A DNA stretch of 64,000 nt from an uncultured Duncaniella sp. (GCA_910577255.1 CAJTMH010000002.1:1-64000), one strand, 5' to 3'. Positions 43,320 through 53,095 are shown, numbered from the stretch's first letter. Translations and numbers: made by a program. The notes: generated from the sequence alone by a model not told the origin.

Positions 43320-44126
43320 GTGACCACACAGAAACCTTCCGTGACCAACGAGATGGGGTTTTGGGATCATGCCGAAGCCCTGAGGCGAGTGTTGCTTCGC
43401 GCCATAGCTGTGGTGGGAGTGCTTATGGTGGTGTTTTTCGTTGAGATGCCTTATATCTTCGACCACATCATCCTCGCGCCATGCCGTGGCGACTTCGTGC
43501 TCTACCGGGTGCTCGGGCGCATCTCAGGCGACTCCTCTTTGCTTCCCGGGAGCGGTGATTTCCATGTCGACCTCATAAACATACAGCTGGCCTCGCAATT
43601 TTTCATCCACATGACCCTCTCGGCATGGCTTGCCGTGGTGTTTGCCTTCCCTGTCATCATCTATCTTCTGTGGGGCTTCGTATCACCGGGGCTCTATGAG
43701 GAGGAAAAACGTGGAGTGAGAGCAGCCTTCCTCGCCGGCAACCTCATGTTTTTTCTCGGCGTGGCAGTAGGCTACTTCCTTGTTTTTCCTCTAACTCTGA
43801 GATTCTTAGCCGACTATCAGCTGAGCGAGATGATCCCCAACCAGATTTCGCTTGACTCCTACATGGACAACTTCATGGTCCTCATCCTCGTGATGGGTAT
43901 CGTGTTTGAACTTCCGCTACTCGCGTGGCTGCTCGGACGCATCGGAGTGATAACGCGCGGACTCTTTGACCGCTACCGTCGTCACGCCATAGTTGCGCTT
44001 CTCGTGCTTGCCGCCGTAATAACTCCCACAGGGGATCCGTTTACACTTATGGTAGTGTTCCTGCCAGTCTATCTCCTCTGGGAAGCATCGGCATTCACCG
44101 TGCCGCGCGCCCCTGCCACTCACTAA
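43320..44126 (+). CDS. tatC: Sec-independent translocase subunit TatC
   Basis: 268 aa, six membrane helices. N-terminal EMGFWDHAEALRRVLLR matches the conserved FxxHLxELR segment that reads the twin-arginine signal; the Glu of the first periplasmic/cytoplasmic loop regions and the late AVITPTGDPFTLMVVFLPVYLLWE segment are typical. The start is given as a GTG with a GGGAGGTG purine tract before it; the ATG 11 codons later is also possible. With tatA it forms a minimal TatAC system; no tatB-like gene is present. Confidence 0.93.
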   Translation: MTTQKPSVTNEMGFWDHAEALRRVLLRAIAVVGVLMVVFFVEMPYIFDHIILAPCRGDFVLYRVLGRISGDSSLLPGSGDFHVDLINIQLASQFFIHMTLSAWLAVVFAFPVIIYLLWGFVSPGLYEEEKRGVRAAFLAGNLMFFLGVAVGYFLVFPLTLRFLADYQLSEMIPNQISLDSYMDNFMVLILVMGIVFELPLLAWLLGRIGVITRGLFDRYRRHAIVALLVLAAVITPTGDPFTLMVVFLPVYLLWEASAFTVPRAPATH

Positions 44127-44173
44127 CGACAATAAAAAAATATCTGTATCACCTATTTAATATTATACACAGC

Positions 44174-44842
44174 ATGACTATAGGAATCATCGTAGCGATG
44201 GAGAAAGAGCTCAACCTCATACTCCCCCTGCTCAACGGCCACAACAAAGAAATGCGCAACAACACCACTTTCCACACCGGTACAGTCAACGGCAACCTTA
44301 TCGCCGTGATGCAGTGTGGCATAGGCAAAGTGAATGCCGCAGTCGGAGCCACCACTCTCATCGACGCATTCAATCCCAATCTTGTAATCAACACCGGCGT
44401 GGCAGCCGGCGCCGGCGACGACGTTGCCGTGATGGATATTGTCATTGCTGACCGCGTGGCCCATCATGATTTCTGGTGCATAGGTGAAGAATGGGGCCAG
44501 ATACCGGGATGTCCCCGCTTCTTCGACACCGAAGCGCTCGACATCGACCTCAGCGACGCACACATCAAGAAGGGGCTCGTGGCCTCGGGCGACATGTTCA
44601 TAACCAACAAGGAGCAGATCGACTCCATACGCTCGCATTACCCCGATGTTATGGCGGTGGACATGGAGTCGGCAGCCATAGCCCAGGTGTGCAACATGCG
44701 CGGAGTACCTTTCATCTGTATGCGTGTCATAAGCGACACTCCATGGTGTAGCCACGACAATTCACGTCAATATGAAAACTTCTGGGAGGACGCGCCACGT
44801 CACTCGTTTGACCTCGTCCACCGCCTCCTCAACTGCATATAA
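44174..44842 (+). CDS. mtnN: 5'-methylthioadenosine/S-adenosylhomocysteine nucleosidase
   Basis: 222 aa cytosolic enzyme splitting adenine from SAH and MTA. IGIIVAMEKELNLILPLL opens the fold with the catalytic-site Glu, INTGVAAGAGDDVAVMDIVIAD matches the ribose/phosphate loop, and AVDMESAAIAQVC carries the Met-Glu pair that binds ribose. The acid Asp is in ISDTPWCSHDN. luxS follows in the same direction 57 bases on, giving two successive steps of SAH detoxification (SAH to S-ribosylhomocysteine to homocysteine). Confidence 0.95.
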   Translation: MTIGIIVAMEKELNLILPLLNGHNKEMRNNTTFHTGTVNGNLIAVMQCGIGKVNAAVGATTLIDAFNPNLVINTGVAAGAGDDVAVMDIVIADRVAHHDFWCIGEEWGQIPGCPRFFDTEALDIDLSDAHIKKGLVASGDMFITNKEQIDSIRSHYPDVMAVDMESAAIAQVCNMRGVPFICMRVISDTPWCSHDNSRQYENFWEDAPRHSFDLVHRLLNCI

Positions 44843-44899
44843 TCGCACCTGAAAGGTAATCCTGATATCCTGAACATAATTCCTCAGACGTCATAAAAA

Positions 44900-45379
44900 A
44901 TGGAAAAGATACCGAGTTTCACCATCGACCACAACCGTCTTCTGAGAGGCATCTACGTGTCACGCCGCGACATCACCCCAAAAGGTGACGTGGTCACCAC
45001 ATTCGACGTGCGCATGACAGAGCCTAACCGCCAGCCGGCACTTTCGCCCGAGTCGCTCCACGCCATGGAACACCTTGCCGCAACTTTCCTGCGCAACCAT
45101 TCGCAATGGCGCGACAAGATTGTCTACTGGGGCCCTATGGGATGCTGCACAGGCAACTATCTGCTCGTGCAAGGCGACTGGAAATCAGCCGACATGGTTA
45201 CTCTCATCATGGAGACGATGGAATTCGTGGCGCAGTTCGACGGTGAAATCCCCGGCGCCTCGCCTCGTGATTGCGGCAACTACTCGTTCATGGACCTGCA
45301 GGGAGCCCGCGAGGCTGCCCGACGCTATATCGACGAAGTGCTCTCGGTAATCACCGACGAGAATCTCAACTACCAATGA
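44900..45379 (+). CDS. luxS: S-ribosylhomocysteine lyase (AI-2 synthase)
   Basis: 159 aa. Metal ligands are His54 and His58 in SLHAMEHLAA and Cys125 in PRDCGNYSF; catalytic-site Cys lies in MGCCTGNYLL (usually MGCRTGFYL) and Glu57 is the general base. It releases homocysteine and DPD, the precursor of autoinducer-2. Its TGA overlaps the ATG of the next gene. Confidence 0.96.
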   Translation: MEKIPSFTIDHNRLLRGIYVSRRDITPKGDVVTTFDVRMTEPNRQPALSPESLHAMEHLAATFLRNHSQWRDKIVYWGPMGCCTGNYLLVQGDWKSADMVTLIMETMEFVAQFDGEIPGASPRDCGNYSFMDLQGAREAARRYIDEVLSVITDENLNYQ

Positions 45380-46035
45380 AGGACCTGAAAGGAATAAAGG
45401 GTAAATACTATATAGCCAAACTTATCGAGGAGGGCGAACACGAGCATCAAGACTTCAAATTCGCCATCTCCGACGCCCGGAAAATAGCCCGGAGCATATC
45501 GGCCTTCGCCAACAACGACGGAGGTCGCTTGCTCGTGGGCGTAAAGGACAACGGCGTTATAGCCGGTGTGCGCAACGAGGAGGATATCTATGTCATAGAG
45601 CAGGCAGCACAGATGTATTGCCGCCCCGAGCAGGAGATCCATGTCACCGCCTTCAAGGCCGAAGGGGGGCTCACCGTGTTCCGGGTAGAGATTGACCGCG
45701 CCCAAGTGCGGCCAGTGATGGTCAACGAGTCCAAAGGAGAATGGCGCGCATATTACCGCGTTAAGGATGAGAACATCGCCGCCCCGCAGCTCATGGTAAG
45801 AGCCTGGGAAAGAGCCGCGCAGGCCGAAGGCATGCTCATCTCTCTCAGCGATGCCGAAAGCCGGCTGCTCGCCATGGCAACCGAAGGGGGCGTCACGCTC
45901 GAGACATTCATGGTCGAGACCCATATATCCAGAGCCACTGCCGAGGAAACTGTGATACGTCTTCACGCCATGGGGATGCTCGACTTCACCTATGACGGCC
46001 ACAGGTTTACACTCACAGCCACACGCGAGGATTGA
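45376..46035 (+). CDS. AlbA_2 (Schlafen-type) putative nucleic-acid-binding protein
   Basis: 219 aa. Residues about 15-120 form an AlbA_2 domain: EHEHQDFKFAISDARKIARSISAFANNDGGRLLVGVKDNG is the standard E-F-K, A-N-N/D-GG-x-L-x-x-G pattern. A C-terminal winged-helix-like region follows (MATEGGVTLETFMVETHISRATAEETVIRLH, then LDFTYDGHRFTLT). This composition suggests a transcriptional regulator. The start is the ATG that overlaps the luxS stop (ATGA); a longer frame running back into luxS is rejected. A translational link to luxS is thus visible, but a functional one is not established. Confidence 0.82.
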   Translation: MKDLKGIKGKYYIAKLIEEGEHEHQDFKFAISDARKIARSISAFANNDGGRLLVGVKDNGVIAGVRNEEDIYVIEQAAQMYCRPEQEIHVTAFKAEGGLTVFRVEIDRAQVRPVMVNESKGEWRAYYRVKDENIAAPQLMVRAWERAAQAEGMLISLSDAESRLLAMATEGGVTLETFMVETHISRATAEETVIRLHAMGMLDFTYDGHRFTLTATRED

Positions 46036-46114
46036 CCCATCCCACACGATTCCGGGCCAGCTATGGGGCAACTCCCTACAAAACACACTTTCCAACCCCA
46101 CTAACAAAAAAAAC

Positions 46115-46156
46115 CAGGGAGTGCATCAGATGATGATGCACTCCCTGACTTTTTAT
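46115..46156. terminator. Bidirectional terminator
   Basis: Perfect 14-bp stem CAGGGAGTGCATCA / TGATGCACTCCCTG, A-run before and TTTTTAT after, between the AlbA_2 gene and the convergent lipoprotein gene. Confidence 0.85.
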
Positions 46157-46182
46157 CGGGTTAATCTCGTATATCTTACCGA

Positions 46183-48120
46183 TTAGAGAGCAGAACCGCT
46201 TACACGGAGGCTCTTCACATCATTATTGATGTTGAGGGCATGGCCGTTGAATGCGCTCTTGTGGGCACGGCGTAAATTAGCGTTGATGAGAGAAAGACCG
46301 GCGTTGCTACGCTTTGCGTTAGCCTTTGCGATGCGTACGGCAGCCTTGGTCATGCTTGCCTTTGCCTCAGCGGCTGAAACTGCAGCGTTGAAGTCGATAG
46401 CGGCAGGTGACTCATAGACAGGAGCTGCACCGTTCTCCTTCACATCAGCGTAGTTTGAAATCCAGTTGTTAGCATATACGCCATTGCTACCATAGAATAC
46501 CACGAGTGACTTGTTGGGGAAAGTAACCACACCGTTGGCAAGAGTACCGGCAGCAACACCGTTAGCCTTGCAGTCATCTACAGTATAACCACCTGCGAGC
46601 TGCATGCCCACGAGGCTTGAGAATGAGAAGAGACCGTCACCCCAGTCAGTAGTTGACTCAGACTCCTCAACGTATACATAGGCGGGATCTGCCATGTTGA
46701 AGTAGAGGTAGCTGTTGGTGTTGGCATCGTAATCACCGGGTTCGTTGTAGGGGAAAGCTTCGCCGTAAGGGTTAACCAGACGGTAAGCGCCATCATCCTC
46801 CTTGTTTGACTGAACCTCTACATAGTAGGGTTCGGGAACGCAGAGAGGATAGAGTGAGCAGATGTAGCCATCGGTATAAGCTACATAACCTTCGCTCTGC
46901 CAGGGATTGGAAGCCTGTACAGTAGTGAAATCGCAAACGATTGACTCAACCACCTTCACTTCACCCTCGGCGTAACCTACGGTGATGACAGTGTACTTGC
47001 CTTCTTCGGGGAACTCGAATGCGAGCATAGAGCTTGAAGTCTTAACGTCGGCATCAGCGTCGGCTTCGAGAGCCTGGGCGGCAGCCTCGATGGCTGAAGA
47101 GCTGAGGTCGCCCTTAACGGCAGTGTACTTGAATGATTCAAGATCCGGGCTCATGTAAGCATACACGAGAGCATATTCCTTCTCACCTTCCACATAGTTA
47201 CCGCGACGTGAGAGCTCCATGCTGTAGTCAGCGTAACCGCCGAGCTGGAAGAACTCGTCACCATTGCCGAACACACCTGCTGAGATGAAGTAAACGACAT
47301 TGAGTGTGAAACGACCAGTCTTAGGATCGAAATAGCTCTTAGGCTGATAACCGGGGTTGCCTGTATAAGTGTAAGTGTCGCAGAACATCACATCCTCGTC
47401 ATAAGTTGAGTTATGAACACCTGTGAAGATTTCAGGAACTGTACAATAGTAAACACCGTCATGGTCGGTAAGATCAACATTTACATACATGTTGATGCCA
47501 TACATCAGGCCGAATTCGTCATCGGCTGACACGCCGGGCATACCGACGTTGCCGAAGCAATACTGCATCTCGTTGGGGTTAGAGAGATTCTCACGAGTGT
47601 AGACAGGGCAGGGACCATCTTCGCCGGGGTTGAACATCAGACCGGTGTAAGTGTACACACCGGGGAGGGGAAGGAGTTCCCACTCAGTCCAGTCGCCGGG
47701 GAGGACAGCGCTTATTGCATACTCACCGTCGCCATAGGGTGACACATTGTCATTGAGCACGAAAGCGAGCTGATAAGAAAGGTCAGCCTGAAGCTTGGTG
47801 GGGTCATAAGTCACAGTGATGGGAGCGGTGGCTGCACCGTCGGCGAAAGTCACTGTCGAAGGAGCGGTGAAAAGACCGGAGGGGTCATCCATAGTCACGC
47901 TGACTGTCATGGCGCCTTCAGTAGCTGTACGAGCCACTGTCACATCAAAGCTGGAGGCATCCTTGGCAAGTGTAATCTGTGACGACTGATCAGTCGAGAA
48001 GTATGCTCCGCCGGTGTTGGTGCCGAAGAGGCCGTCGGCGCTGACTTCGTCATCGCCGCATGATGTGAAGCCTGCGAGGGCCACAACGGCGAGGGCGGTC
48101 AAAATATTCTTGATTTTCAT
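46183..48120 (-). CDS. Surface lipoprotein, third gene of the leftward SusCD operon
   Basis: 645 aa. Lipoprotein signal: hydrophobic ILTALAVVALAG then lipobox FTSC with Cys21, followed by acidic residues (GDDE) that in Bacteroidetes favour surface export. Residues about 35-140 form a Calx-beta-like sandwich (FDVTVARTATEGAMTVSVT, VTFADGAATAPITVTYD). The rest contains repeated units beginning with an L-P/G-x-YTY/YTDG motif and a YRLVNPYG motif. The last ~65 residues are Ala/Lys/Arg-rich (KASMTKAAVRIAKANAKRS). No enzyme motif. It is the counterpart of the lipoprotein at 58419, with the same layout but low overall identity. Likely a glycan- or peptide-binding SusE/F-like partner; ligand unknown. 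Confidence 0.78.
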   Translation of the reverse strand: MKIKNILTALAVVALAGFTSCGDDEVSADGLFGTNTGGAYFSTDQSSQITLAKDASSFDVTVARTATEGAMTVSVTMDDPSGLFTAPSTVTFADGAATAPITVTYDPTKLQADLSYQLAFVLNDNVSPYGDGEYAISAVLPGDWTEWELLPLPGVYTYTGLMFNPGEDGPCPVYTRENLSNPNEMQYCFGNVGMPGVSADDEFGLMYGINMYVNVDLTDHDGVYYCTVPEIFTGVHNSTYDEDVMFCDTYTYTGNPGYQPKSYFDPKTGRFTLNVVYFISAGVFGNGDEFFQLGGYADYSMELSRRGNYVEGEKEYALVYAYMSPDLESFKYTAVKGDLSSSAIEAAAQALEADADADVKTSSSMLAFEFPEEGKYTVITVGYAEGEVKVVESIVCDFTTVQASNPWQSEGYVAYTDGYICSLYPLCVPEPYYVEVQSNKEDDGAYRLVNPYGEAFPYNEPGDYDANTNSYLYFNMADPAYVYVEESESTTDWGDGLFSFSSLVGMQLAGGYTVDDCKANGVAAGTLANGVVTFPNKSLVVFYGSNGVYANNWISNYADVKENGAAPVYESPAAIDFNAAVSAAEAKASMTKAAVRIAKANAKRSNAGLSLINANLRRAHKSAFNGHALNINNDVKSLRVSGSAL

Positions 48121-48162
48121 TGATTAATTGTTCAGATTGTTAATTTTATAATCTTAAATTTA

Positions 48163-49764
48163 TCAGAGCGAAGCCTGACCGGTGGGGTTCTGATCAGCGT
48201 CAGTGATAGCGGGGTTACCGTTGATTTCCGACTGCGGGATAAGGCTAAGCATCACAGCTGACTCAGCAGGAATCTTATATGCATACTGAGCGTTGTTGTT
48301 AGCGTTGTTGAAGTTAGAGTTGCTGCGGTCGATAGGTTTCTTCAGACGCATCACGTCAAAGTAGTTGAGACCTTCACCCCAGAGCTCAATTCGGCGCTGG
48401 AACCAGATTTCATTGATGAACTCTTCAGTTGTAGTGGCAGCACAGGTGTAAGCCACGTTGCCTTTCCAACGGTAGTCGTTGACAAATTTCTCAAGTGTAG
48501 CCTTACCGGTTGAGATGTTTTCACCGAGACCCTGAGCCTCAGCAAGGATGAGATACATCTCCTCGATGCGGATGAGGGGCACGTCGGCAGGGTTGTTCGA
48601 CTGGCTGAGCACATCGCCATAAGGACGGAACTTGGTGACCGCATAAGTGGGAGCACCAACGCTTTCGAGATACTCGGTAGCCTGTCCGTCGGGCATGTAG
48701 ATTGAAGCGTTAGAGTTGCCATCGGGATCGATCCACCAACCACGGCGAACGTCGCCTGAGGGGATGCGGGCGAAAAGATTCTGGTTGATACACTTCCACA
48801 TACCTGCATAGGCATAACCGTAGGTGTAAGAACCCATCATACCTGCGAAGGTGTAGAGACCATGTACATCCTCTTCGCTGATGTTGATACCCCATACCCA
48901 GTTGGCATCAGAGAGTGTGATGAAACCGGGGAGAGCAGCCTGATCAGCTGACAGCGGAGTGAAACGGCCTGAGTTGATGACAGCCTGAGCGTCGGCGGCA
49001 GCCTCGGCATATTTCTGCATGCAGAGATATGTGCGGGCACGGAGAGCGCGGAGCACGTTGATGTCGATGTAGCGCTTGTCGGGGCGGGTCATGGGGTTGC
49101 CATCCATGAGGGTGATACCCTCGGTGAGGTCGTTGATTATCTGAGTGTAGATTTCTTCCACAGTAGCACGGGGAGCACCGTTGATTGCGGCATCCTGCTG
49201 GTTCTCGTCAGTGATCAAGGGAACACAAGGATCCTGCTGGTGACCTACATAGTTGAACTGGTAGAGCTGAGCGAGTATCCAGTAACCGAAAGCACGAGTA
49301 CCGAGAGCCTGGCCACGGTAGAAGCGGAGGGTGTTATCGGTGGCTTCCTTGTCAACGAGTGCCACCACATTGTTGCTGGCATAAATCACATTGTAGGGGA
49401 CACGCCAGCGGCAAGTGTTGTAAGGGCTTGTTGAAGTGTTGTCGGTGAAAGCGACGCAGTTAGCGAACCAGCCATACGCACCCGGATCGATTGTCACGAA
49501 GTCCTCGGTACGTGATTCGAGCTGGATCATGATTGCGGGATAACCGAAGTCAAACATATCCTCATAAGCTGATTCCCATGCGTTGATGTTGGCATAGAGA
49601 CCTGAGATGGTAGCCTCAAGCATAGAGGGGTCCTTAGCGACAACATCCGCATTCTGATCCTCGGTGATAACATCACCCCACGGCTCAGTGTCAAGGTCGT
49701 TGCAGGCCGAGAGAGTGAGGCCGGCTACGAGCGAGAGCGCAAAATATTTTGTCAGATTTTTCAT
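48163..49764 (-). CDS. SusD/RagB family outer-membrane lipoprotein
   Basis: 533 aa substrate-binding lid of a SusCD importer. Lipobox LSAC (Cys20) followed by NDLDTEPWGD. The TPR-like helical body shows ALRARTYLCMQKYAEAAADAQAVI and GTRAFGYWILAQLYQ; the C-terminal SusD half has PLIRIEEMYLILAEAQ and FINEIWFQRRIELWGEGLNYFDVMRLKKP, which is the hallmark segment. 30 bases after the SusC stop, same operon. Codons favour GGT, GCT and CGT as in highly expressed genes. Confidence 0.95.
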   Translation of the reverse strand: MKNLTKYFALSLVAGLTLSACNDLDTEPWGDVITEDQNADVVAKDPSMLEATISGLYANINAWESAYEDMFDFGYPAIMIQLESRTEDFVTIDPGAYGWFANCVAFTDNTSTSPYNTCRWRVPYNVIYASNNVVALVDKEATDNTLRFYRGQALGTRAFGYWILAQLYQFNYVGHQQDPCVPLITDENQQDAAINGAPRATVEEIYTQIINDLTEGITLMDGNPMTRPDKRYIDINVLRALRARTYLCMQKYAEAAADAQAVINSGRFTPLSADQAALPGFITLSDANWVWGINISEEDVHGLYTFAGMMGSYTYGYAYAGMWKCINQNLFARIPSGDVRRGWWIDPDGNSNASIYMPDGQATEYLESVGAPTYAVTKFRPYGDVLSQSNNPADVPLIRIEEMYLILAEAQGLGENISTGKATLEKFVNDYRWKGNVAYTCAATTTEEFINEIWFQRRIELWGEGLNYFDVMRLKKPIDRSNSNFNNANNNAQYAYKIPAESAVMLSLIPQSEINGNPAITDADQNPTGQASL

Positions 49765-49794
49765 TTTTCGTGATTAGTTTACATTAGTTACTGG

Positions 49795-52700
49795 TTAGAA
49801 TACCACCTTCACACCACCGGAGATAGCACGGAGTGCAGAGTAAGAACCGGCGTAGCTCTGTACGTAGCTCTGACGGGGGTCGAGACCCTTGCGAGCTGAC
49901 CAGATAGCCACGTTGTCGGCAGCACCGTAGATGCGGAGCTGGCTTACACCGAAGCGGTTGGTGAACTTAGAGGGAAGTGTGTAACCAACTGAGATGTTGT
50001 TGATTGAGAAGTACTTGGCAGAAACGAGCCAGCGGTCACTGGTGTTGCTCATGTACTGCCAGGTTGAATCGAGACGAGGAATTGTGGTTGAGGGGTTCTC
50101 AGCAGTCCAAGCCTTGAGGGCATCCTTGTGCATTGCGGTACCTGCATCTGTACCGTTGTGCATGAGGAGCTGATAACCGTAGTCCATGATCTTACCGCCG
50201 AGCTGATAGCCGCACTGGATTGAGAAGTCAACGCCATAAACGTTGAGCGAAGTGCCGATACCGCCGTAGACGGGAGGAAGAATGTTGCCGGTGCTCTGGC
50301 GGTTAGCCTGAGCGCCTGTAGCGGTGCTACCGCTCTGTGCCACAGAGAAGTCAGTTGTGGTGAACTCTACACCGTCGGCATCCTTGGCCCAGTAGAGGGG
50401 AAGACCGTTCTCCTGGTCAACACCTGCATACTTAACAAGGTAGAGCTGATACATTGACTTGCCTTCTTCGTAGATACGTGAGCCTGAAATCCAGGTACCG
50501 TTCAACTCGGGAGCGAGTTTGATGACCTTGTTGCGCACGTAAGTGAGGTTGAAGTTGATATCCCAAGTGATGTTCTTGAGGTTGATGGGGTTGTAGCGGA
50601 GCTCGAATTCCATACCGTAGTTACGCATGGAGCCGATGTTCATAGGTATTGAAGAGTAACCCAGCGAAGGAGCGGTGGGCTTGTAGTAGAGCATGTCAGA
50701 AGTCTGACGCTGGAAGTACTCGATAGTACCGTCGACCTTACCCTGGAAGAAGCTGAAGTCGAAACCGGCATTGAACGAGTTAGAAGTTTCCCAAGTAAGA
50801 TCGGGGTTACCCTTGTAAGAGAGCTCACCTACCGACCAAACGCCGTTAGAACCGCTCTGGATGTACTGGTCTACATAGGGATAGTCGTTACCGAGGGCAT
50901 CGTTACCCTGCTGACCGAATGACACCTTAGCCTTAAGCATGTCCACATTAGTGAACTCCTGCATGAAGTTTTCCTTAGAGATATCCCAGGCAGCAGAGAG
51001 AGAGTAGAAGTTACCCCAACGGTGATCGGGATGGAAACGAGATGAAGCATCGCGACGATAGCTTACACTTGCATAGTACTTGGTGTCGAAGTCATAGTTG
51101 ACACGAGCGAAGATACCGCGGGTGGCATAAGCATCCTCAGAACCCCAGAATGATTTCTTGTCAATTACGTTTGAAAGAGTGTGGTTGGAGTTGTTGTAGA
51201 GGTTCTGACCTGTACCGCCTACGTTGCTTGTACCGTAAGAGTATGTTTCATAACCGAGGAGGATGTCCACGCTGTGGTGTTCAGCAAATGTCTTGCGGTA
51301 GTTGGCAAGAGCCTGGAGGTTGAGTGAATGGTAGCGGGTAACATCCTGCTGAACAGAACCGCCGTACTGGCTCATCTGGCCGTAAGTGCGGTTGGCAAGA
51401 TAGTTGAAGCGACGGTTGAGCATCCAGTAACCGGCTGTACCAGTGATGGTAAGGCCGTCAATGGGATTGATCTGAGCAAACCACTTGCCATTGAAGTTGT
51501 CATCAAGATATTCTGACTTGTTATAGATAAGTTCACCGGTGGGGTTGGCACCTGCGAGGAACGCACGTGAGTAATCCAGACCAAGGCCCTTCATACCATA
51601 GTCATAGAGCTTGTTGCCGGTAGCAGCGTCACGCATGATCTGACCCTGGCTGTCGCGGAGATAGAAGGGGTAGATAGGAGCGATGAAGTTAGCAGCGTAG
51701 CTGGCGTTGCCTGAGTAACCTGAAGAAGTCTGGCTCTGCGGATAGTTACGGTTTTCGTAGGTATAAGAGATGTTAGAACCAACCTTAAGCCATTTCTTAG
51801 CCTGGTATTCCACGCTTGCGCGGGTAGAGAAACGCTTGAATGAAGATTCCTGGATGATACCTTCATCAGAAAGGTAAGCACCTGAGAGCATGTATTTGAG
51901 ACGGTCATTACCACCTGAGATGCTCACGTTGTATTCCTGACGGAAACCGTTGTGGTAAGTGAGATCTTCCCAGTTGTCGGGAGTGATGAAGTGAGTTCCG
52001 TCGTTGTAACCGAGGGTAGCGTTGGGGTTGAAACGACCGTCAGTACCGATGAGGCTCTGACCGGTAGGGATAGTAAATACCTGATAGCCAAGAACATTAG
52101 AACCGGGACCTGCATTAAGACCGCTTACCGCATAGGCGTGAGCAGCCATGGGGTCACCCATGTAATTCTTGTCAGAATAGTAAGCATAGTTGCGACGAGA
52201 ATTGTAGATTGCCATGGTGTAAGCCCAGGGATTGTTTACAGTCTCGTAGTTAGGAATTTCACGAGAGTTGGCACCCCAGCGGGCATCCACTGTCACCACA
52301 GCGTCGCCCTGACGGCCGCTCTTGGTGGTAACGAGAATCACACCGTTGGCACCACGTGCACCGTAGAGAGCTGCAGATGCGGCATCCTTAAGAACGGTAA
52401 TTGACTCAACGTCAGAGGGGTTGATCGAGGTCATACCACCATCGTAGGGGATACCGTCAACCACATAGAGAGGAGTGGTAGAAGCATTGATTGACCCGAC
52501 ACCACGGATACGCACGGTGGGTTCAGAACCGGGAGCACCATTGTAGCTCTGGAGCTGAACACCTGCCACTGTACCGGCAAGTGCGCTTGTCACGTCGGTC
52601 ACCAATGTATTTTCAATCTGGTCAGCCTTGAGGACAGACGCAGAACCTGTATAGGCTGATTTCTTAGCAGTACCATAGGCCACGGTGATGACCTCGTCGA

Positions 52701-52995
52701 GTACGTTAGTGCTTTCGAGGGTGATGGTCATGAACCCGGGGGTAATGGCAACCTCCTTGGTCTCCATACCTACGTATGAGACGTTCAGTTTTTTCACTGA
52801 AGCCGGGAGAACGAGAGAGAAGTTGCCGTCGATGTCGGTGGCAGCTCCAGTCTGTGTGCCGACTCCGAGCACGGTCGCGCCCACCAGGGGCTCGCCGTCG
52901 GCGCTCACCACTTGACCCTCAACGCGCTGATTCTGGGCAGCTGCGCTGAGCGCGAAGGTGATGATGGCCGCAAAGAGTAGTAACAGCTTTTTCAT
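49795..52995 (-). CDS. SusC/RagA family TonB-linked outer-membrane transporter (leftward)
   Basis: 1066 aa. Signal peptide (KKLLLLFAAIITFALSAAAQ), then a carboxypeptidase-regulatory-like domain (residues about 23-95, VEGQVVSADGEPLVGATV), TonB box DEVITVAYG, plug domain with VRIRGVGSIN and YVVDGIPYDGG and LYGARGANGVILVTTKSGR, and a 22-strand barrel ending in GGVKVVF. No STN domain, so no direct sigma-factor signalling. Its first ~105 codons are almost identical to those of the rightward SusC, while the rest differs; codon use also changes at that point (GGC/ATC-type before, GGT/GCT-type after), which indicates gene conversion or exchange. Substrate unknown: no glycosidase or regulator is adjacent. 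Confidence 0.96.
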   Translation of the reverse strand: MKKLLLLFAAIITFALSAAAQNQRVEGQVVSADGEPLVGATVLGVGTQTGAATDIDGNFSLVLPASVKKLNVSYVGMETKEVAITPGFMTITLESTNVLDEVITVAYGTAKKSAYTGSASVLKADQIENTLVTDVTSALAGTVAGVQLQSYNGAPGSEPTVRIRGVGSINASTTPLYVVDGIPYDGGMTSINPSDVESITVLKDAASAALYGARGANGVILVTTKSGRQGDAVVTVDARWGANSREIPNYETVNNPWAYTMAIYNSRRNYAYYSDKNYMGDPMAAHAYAVSGLNAGPGSNVLGYQVFTIPTGQSLIGTDGRFNPNATLGYNDGTHFITPDNWEDLTYHNGFRQEYNVSISGGNDRLKYMLSGAYLSDEGIIQESSFKRFSTRASVEYQAKKWLKVGSNISYTYENRNYPQSQTSSGYSGNASYAANFIAPIYPFYLRDSQGQIMRDAATGNKLYDYGMKGLGLDYSRAFLAGANPTGELIYNKSEYLDDNFNGKWFAQINPIDGLTITGTAGYWMLNRRFNYLANRTYGQMSQYGGSVQQDVTRYHSLNLQALANYRKTFAEHHSVDILLGYETYSYGTSNVGGTGQNLYNNSNHTLSNVIDKKSFWGSEDAYATRGIFARVNYDFDTKYYASVSYRRDASSRFHPDHRWGNFYSLSAAWDISKENFMQEFTNVDMLKAKVSFGQQGNDALGNDYPYVDQYIQSGSNGVWSVGELSYKGNPDLTWETSNSFNAGFDFSFFQGKVDGTIEYFQRQTSDMLYYKPTAPSLGYSSIPMNIGSMRNYGMEFELRYNPINLKNITWDINFNLTYVRNKVIKLAPELNGTWISGSRIYEEGKSMYQLYLVKYAGVDQENGLPLYWAKDADGVEFTTTDFSVAQSGSTATGAQANRQSTGNILPPVYGGIGTSLNVYGVDFSIQCGYQLGGKIMDYGYQLLMHNGTDAGTAMHKDALKAWTAENPSTTIPRLDSTWQYMSNTSDRWLVSAKYFSINNISVGYTLPSKFTNRFGVSQLRIYGAADNVAIWSARKGLDPRQSYVQSYAGSYSALRAISGGVKVVF

Positions 52996-53032
52996 ACCTA
53001 ATAGTAATACGAATTAATTAAAGTATTGAAAT
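52681..53032 (-). repeat. Left arm of a ~352-bp inverted repeat
   Basis: Covers the first 105 codons of the leftward SusC and 37 bases before its ATG. Compared by eye with the right arm (53482-53833): the 37 leader bases are identical, 74 of the next 75 match, and about 18 differences occur over the whole arm (about 95% identity). Beyond 52681 similarity falls sharply. Confidence 0.9.
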
Positions 53033-53095
53033 ATAAATAAATAATATGATTCCTCTCGGTATCAACGCCTCACATCGGACTGATTTTCACTTCCG

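Noticed and set aside
45271..45375. Upstream extension of the AlbA_2 protein into luxS
   Set aside because: The extra 35 residues are an out-of-frame reading of luxS; the ATG overlapping the luxS stop fits the domain start.
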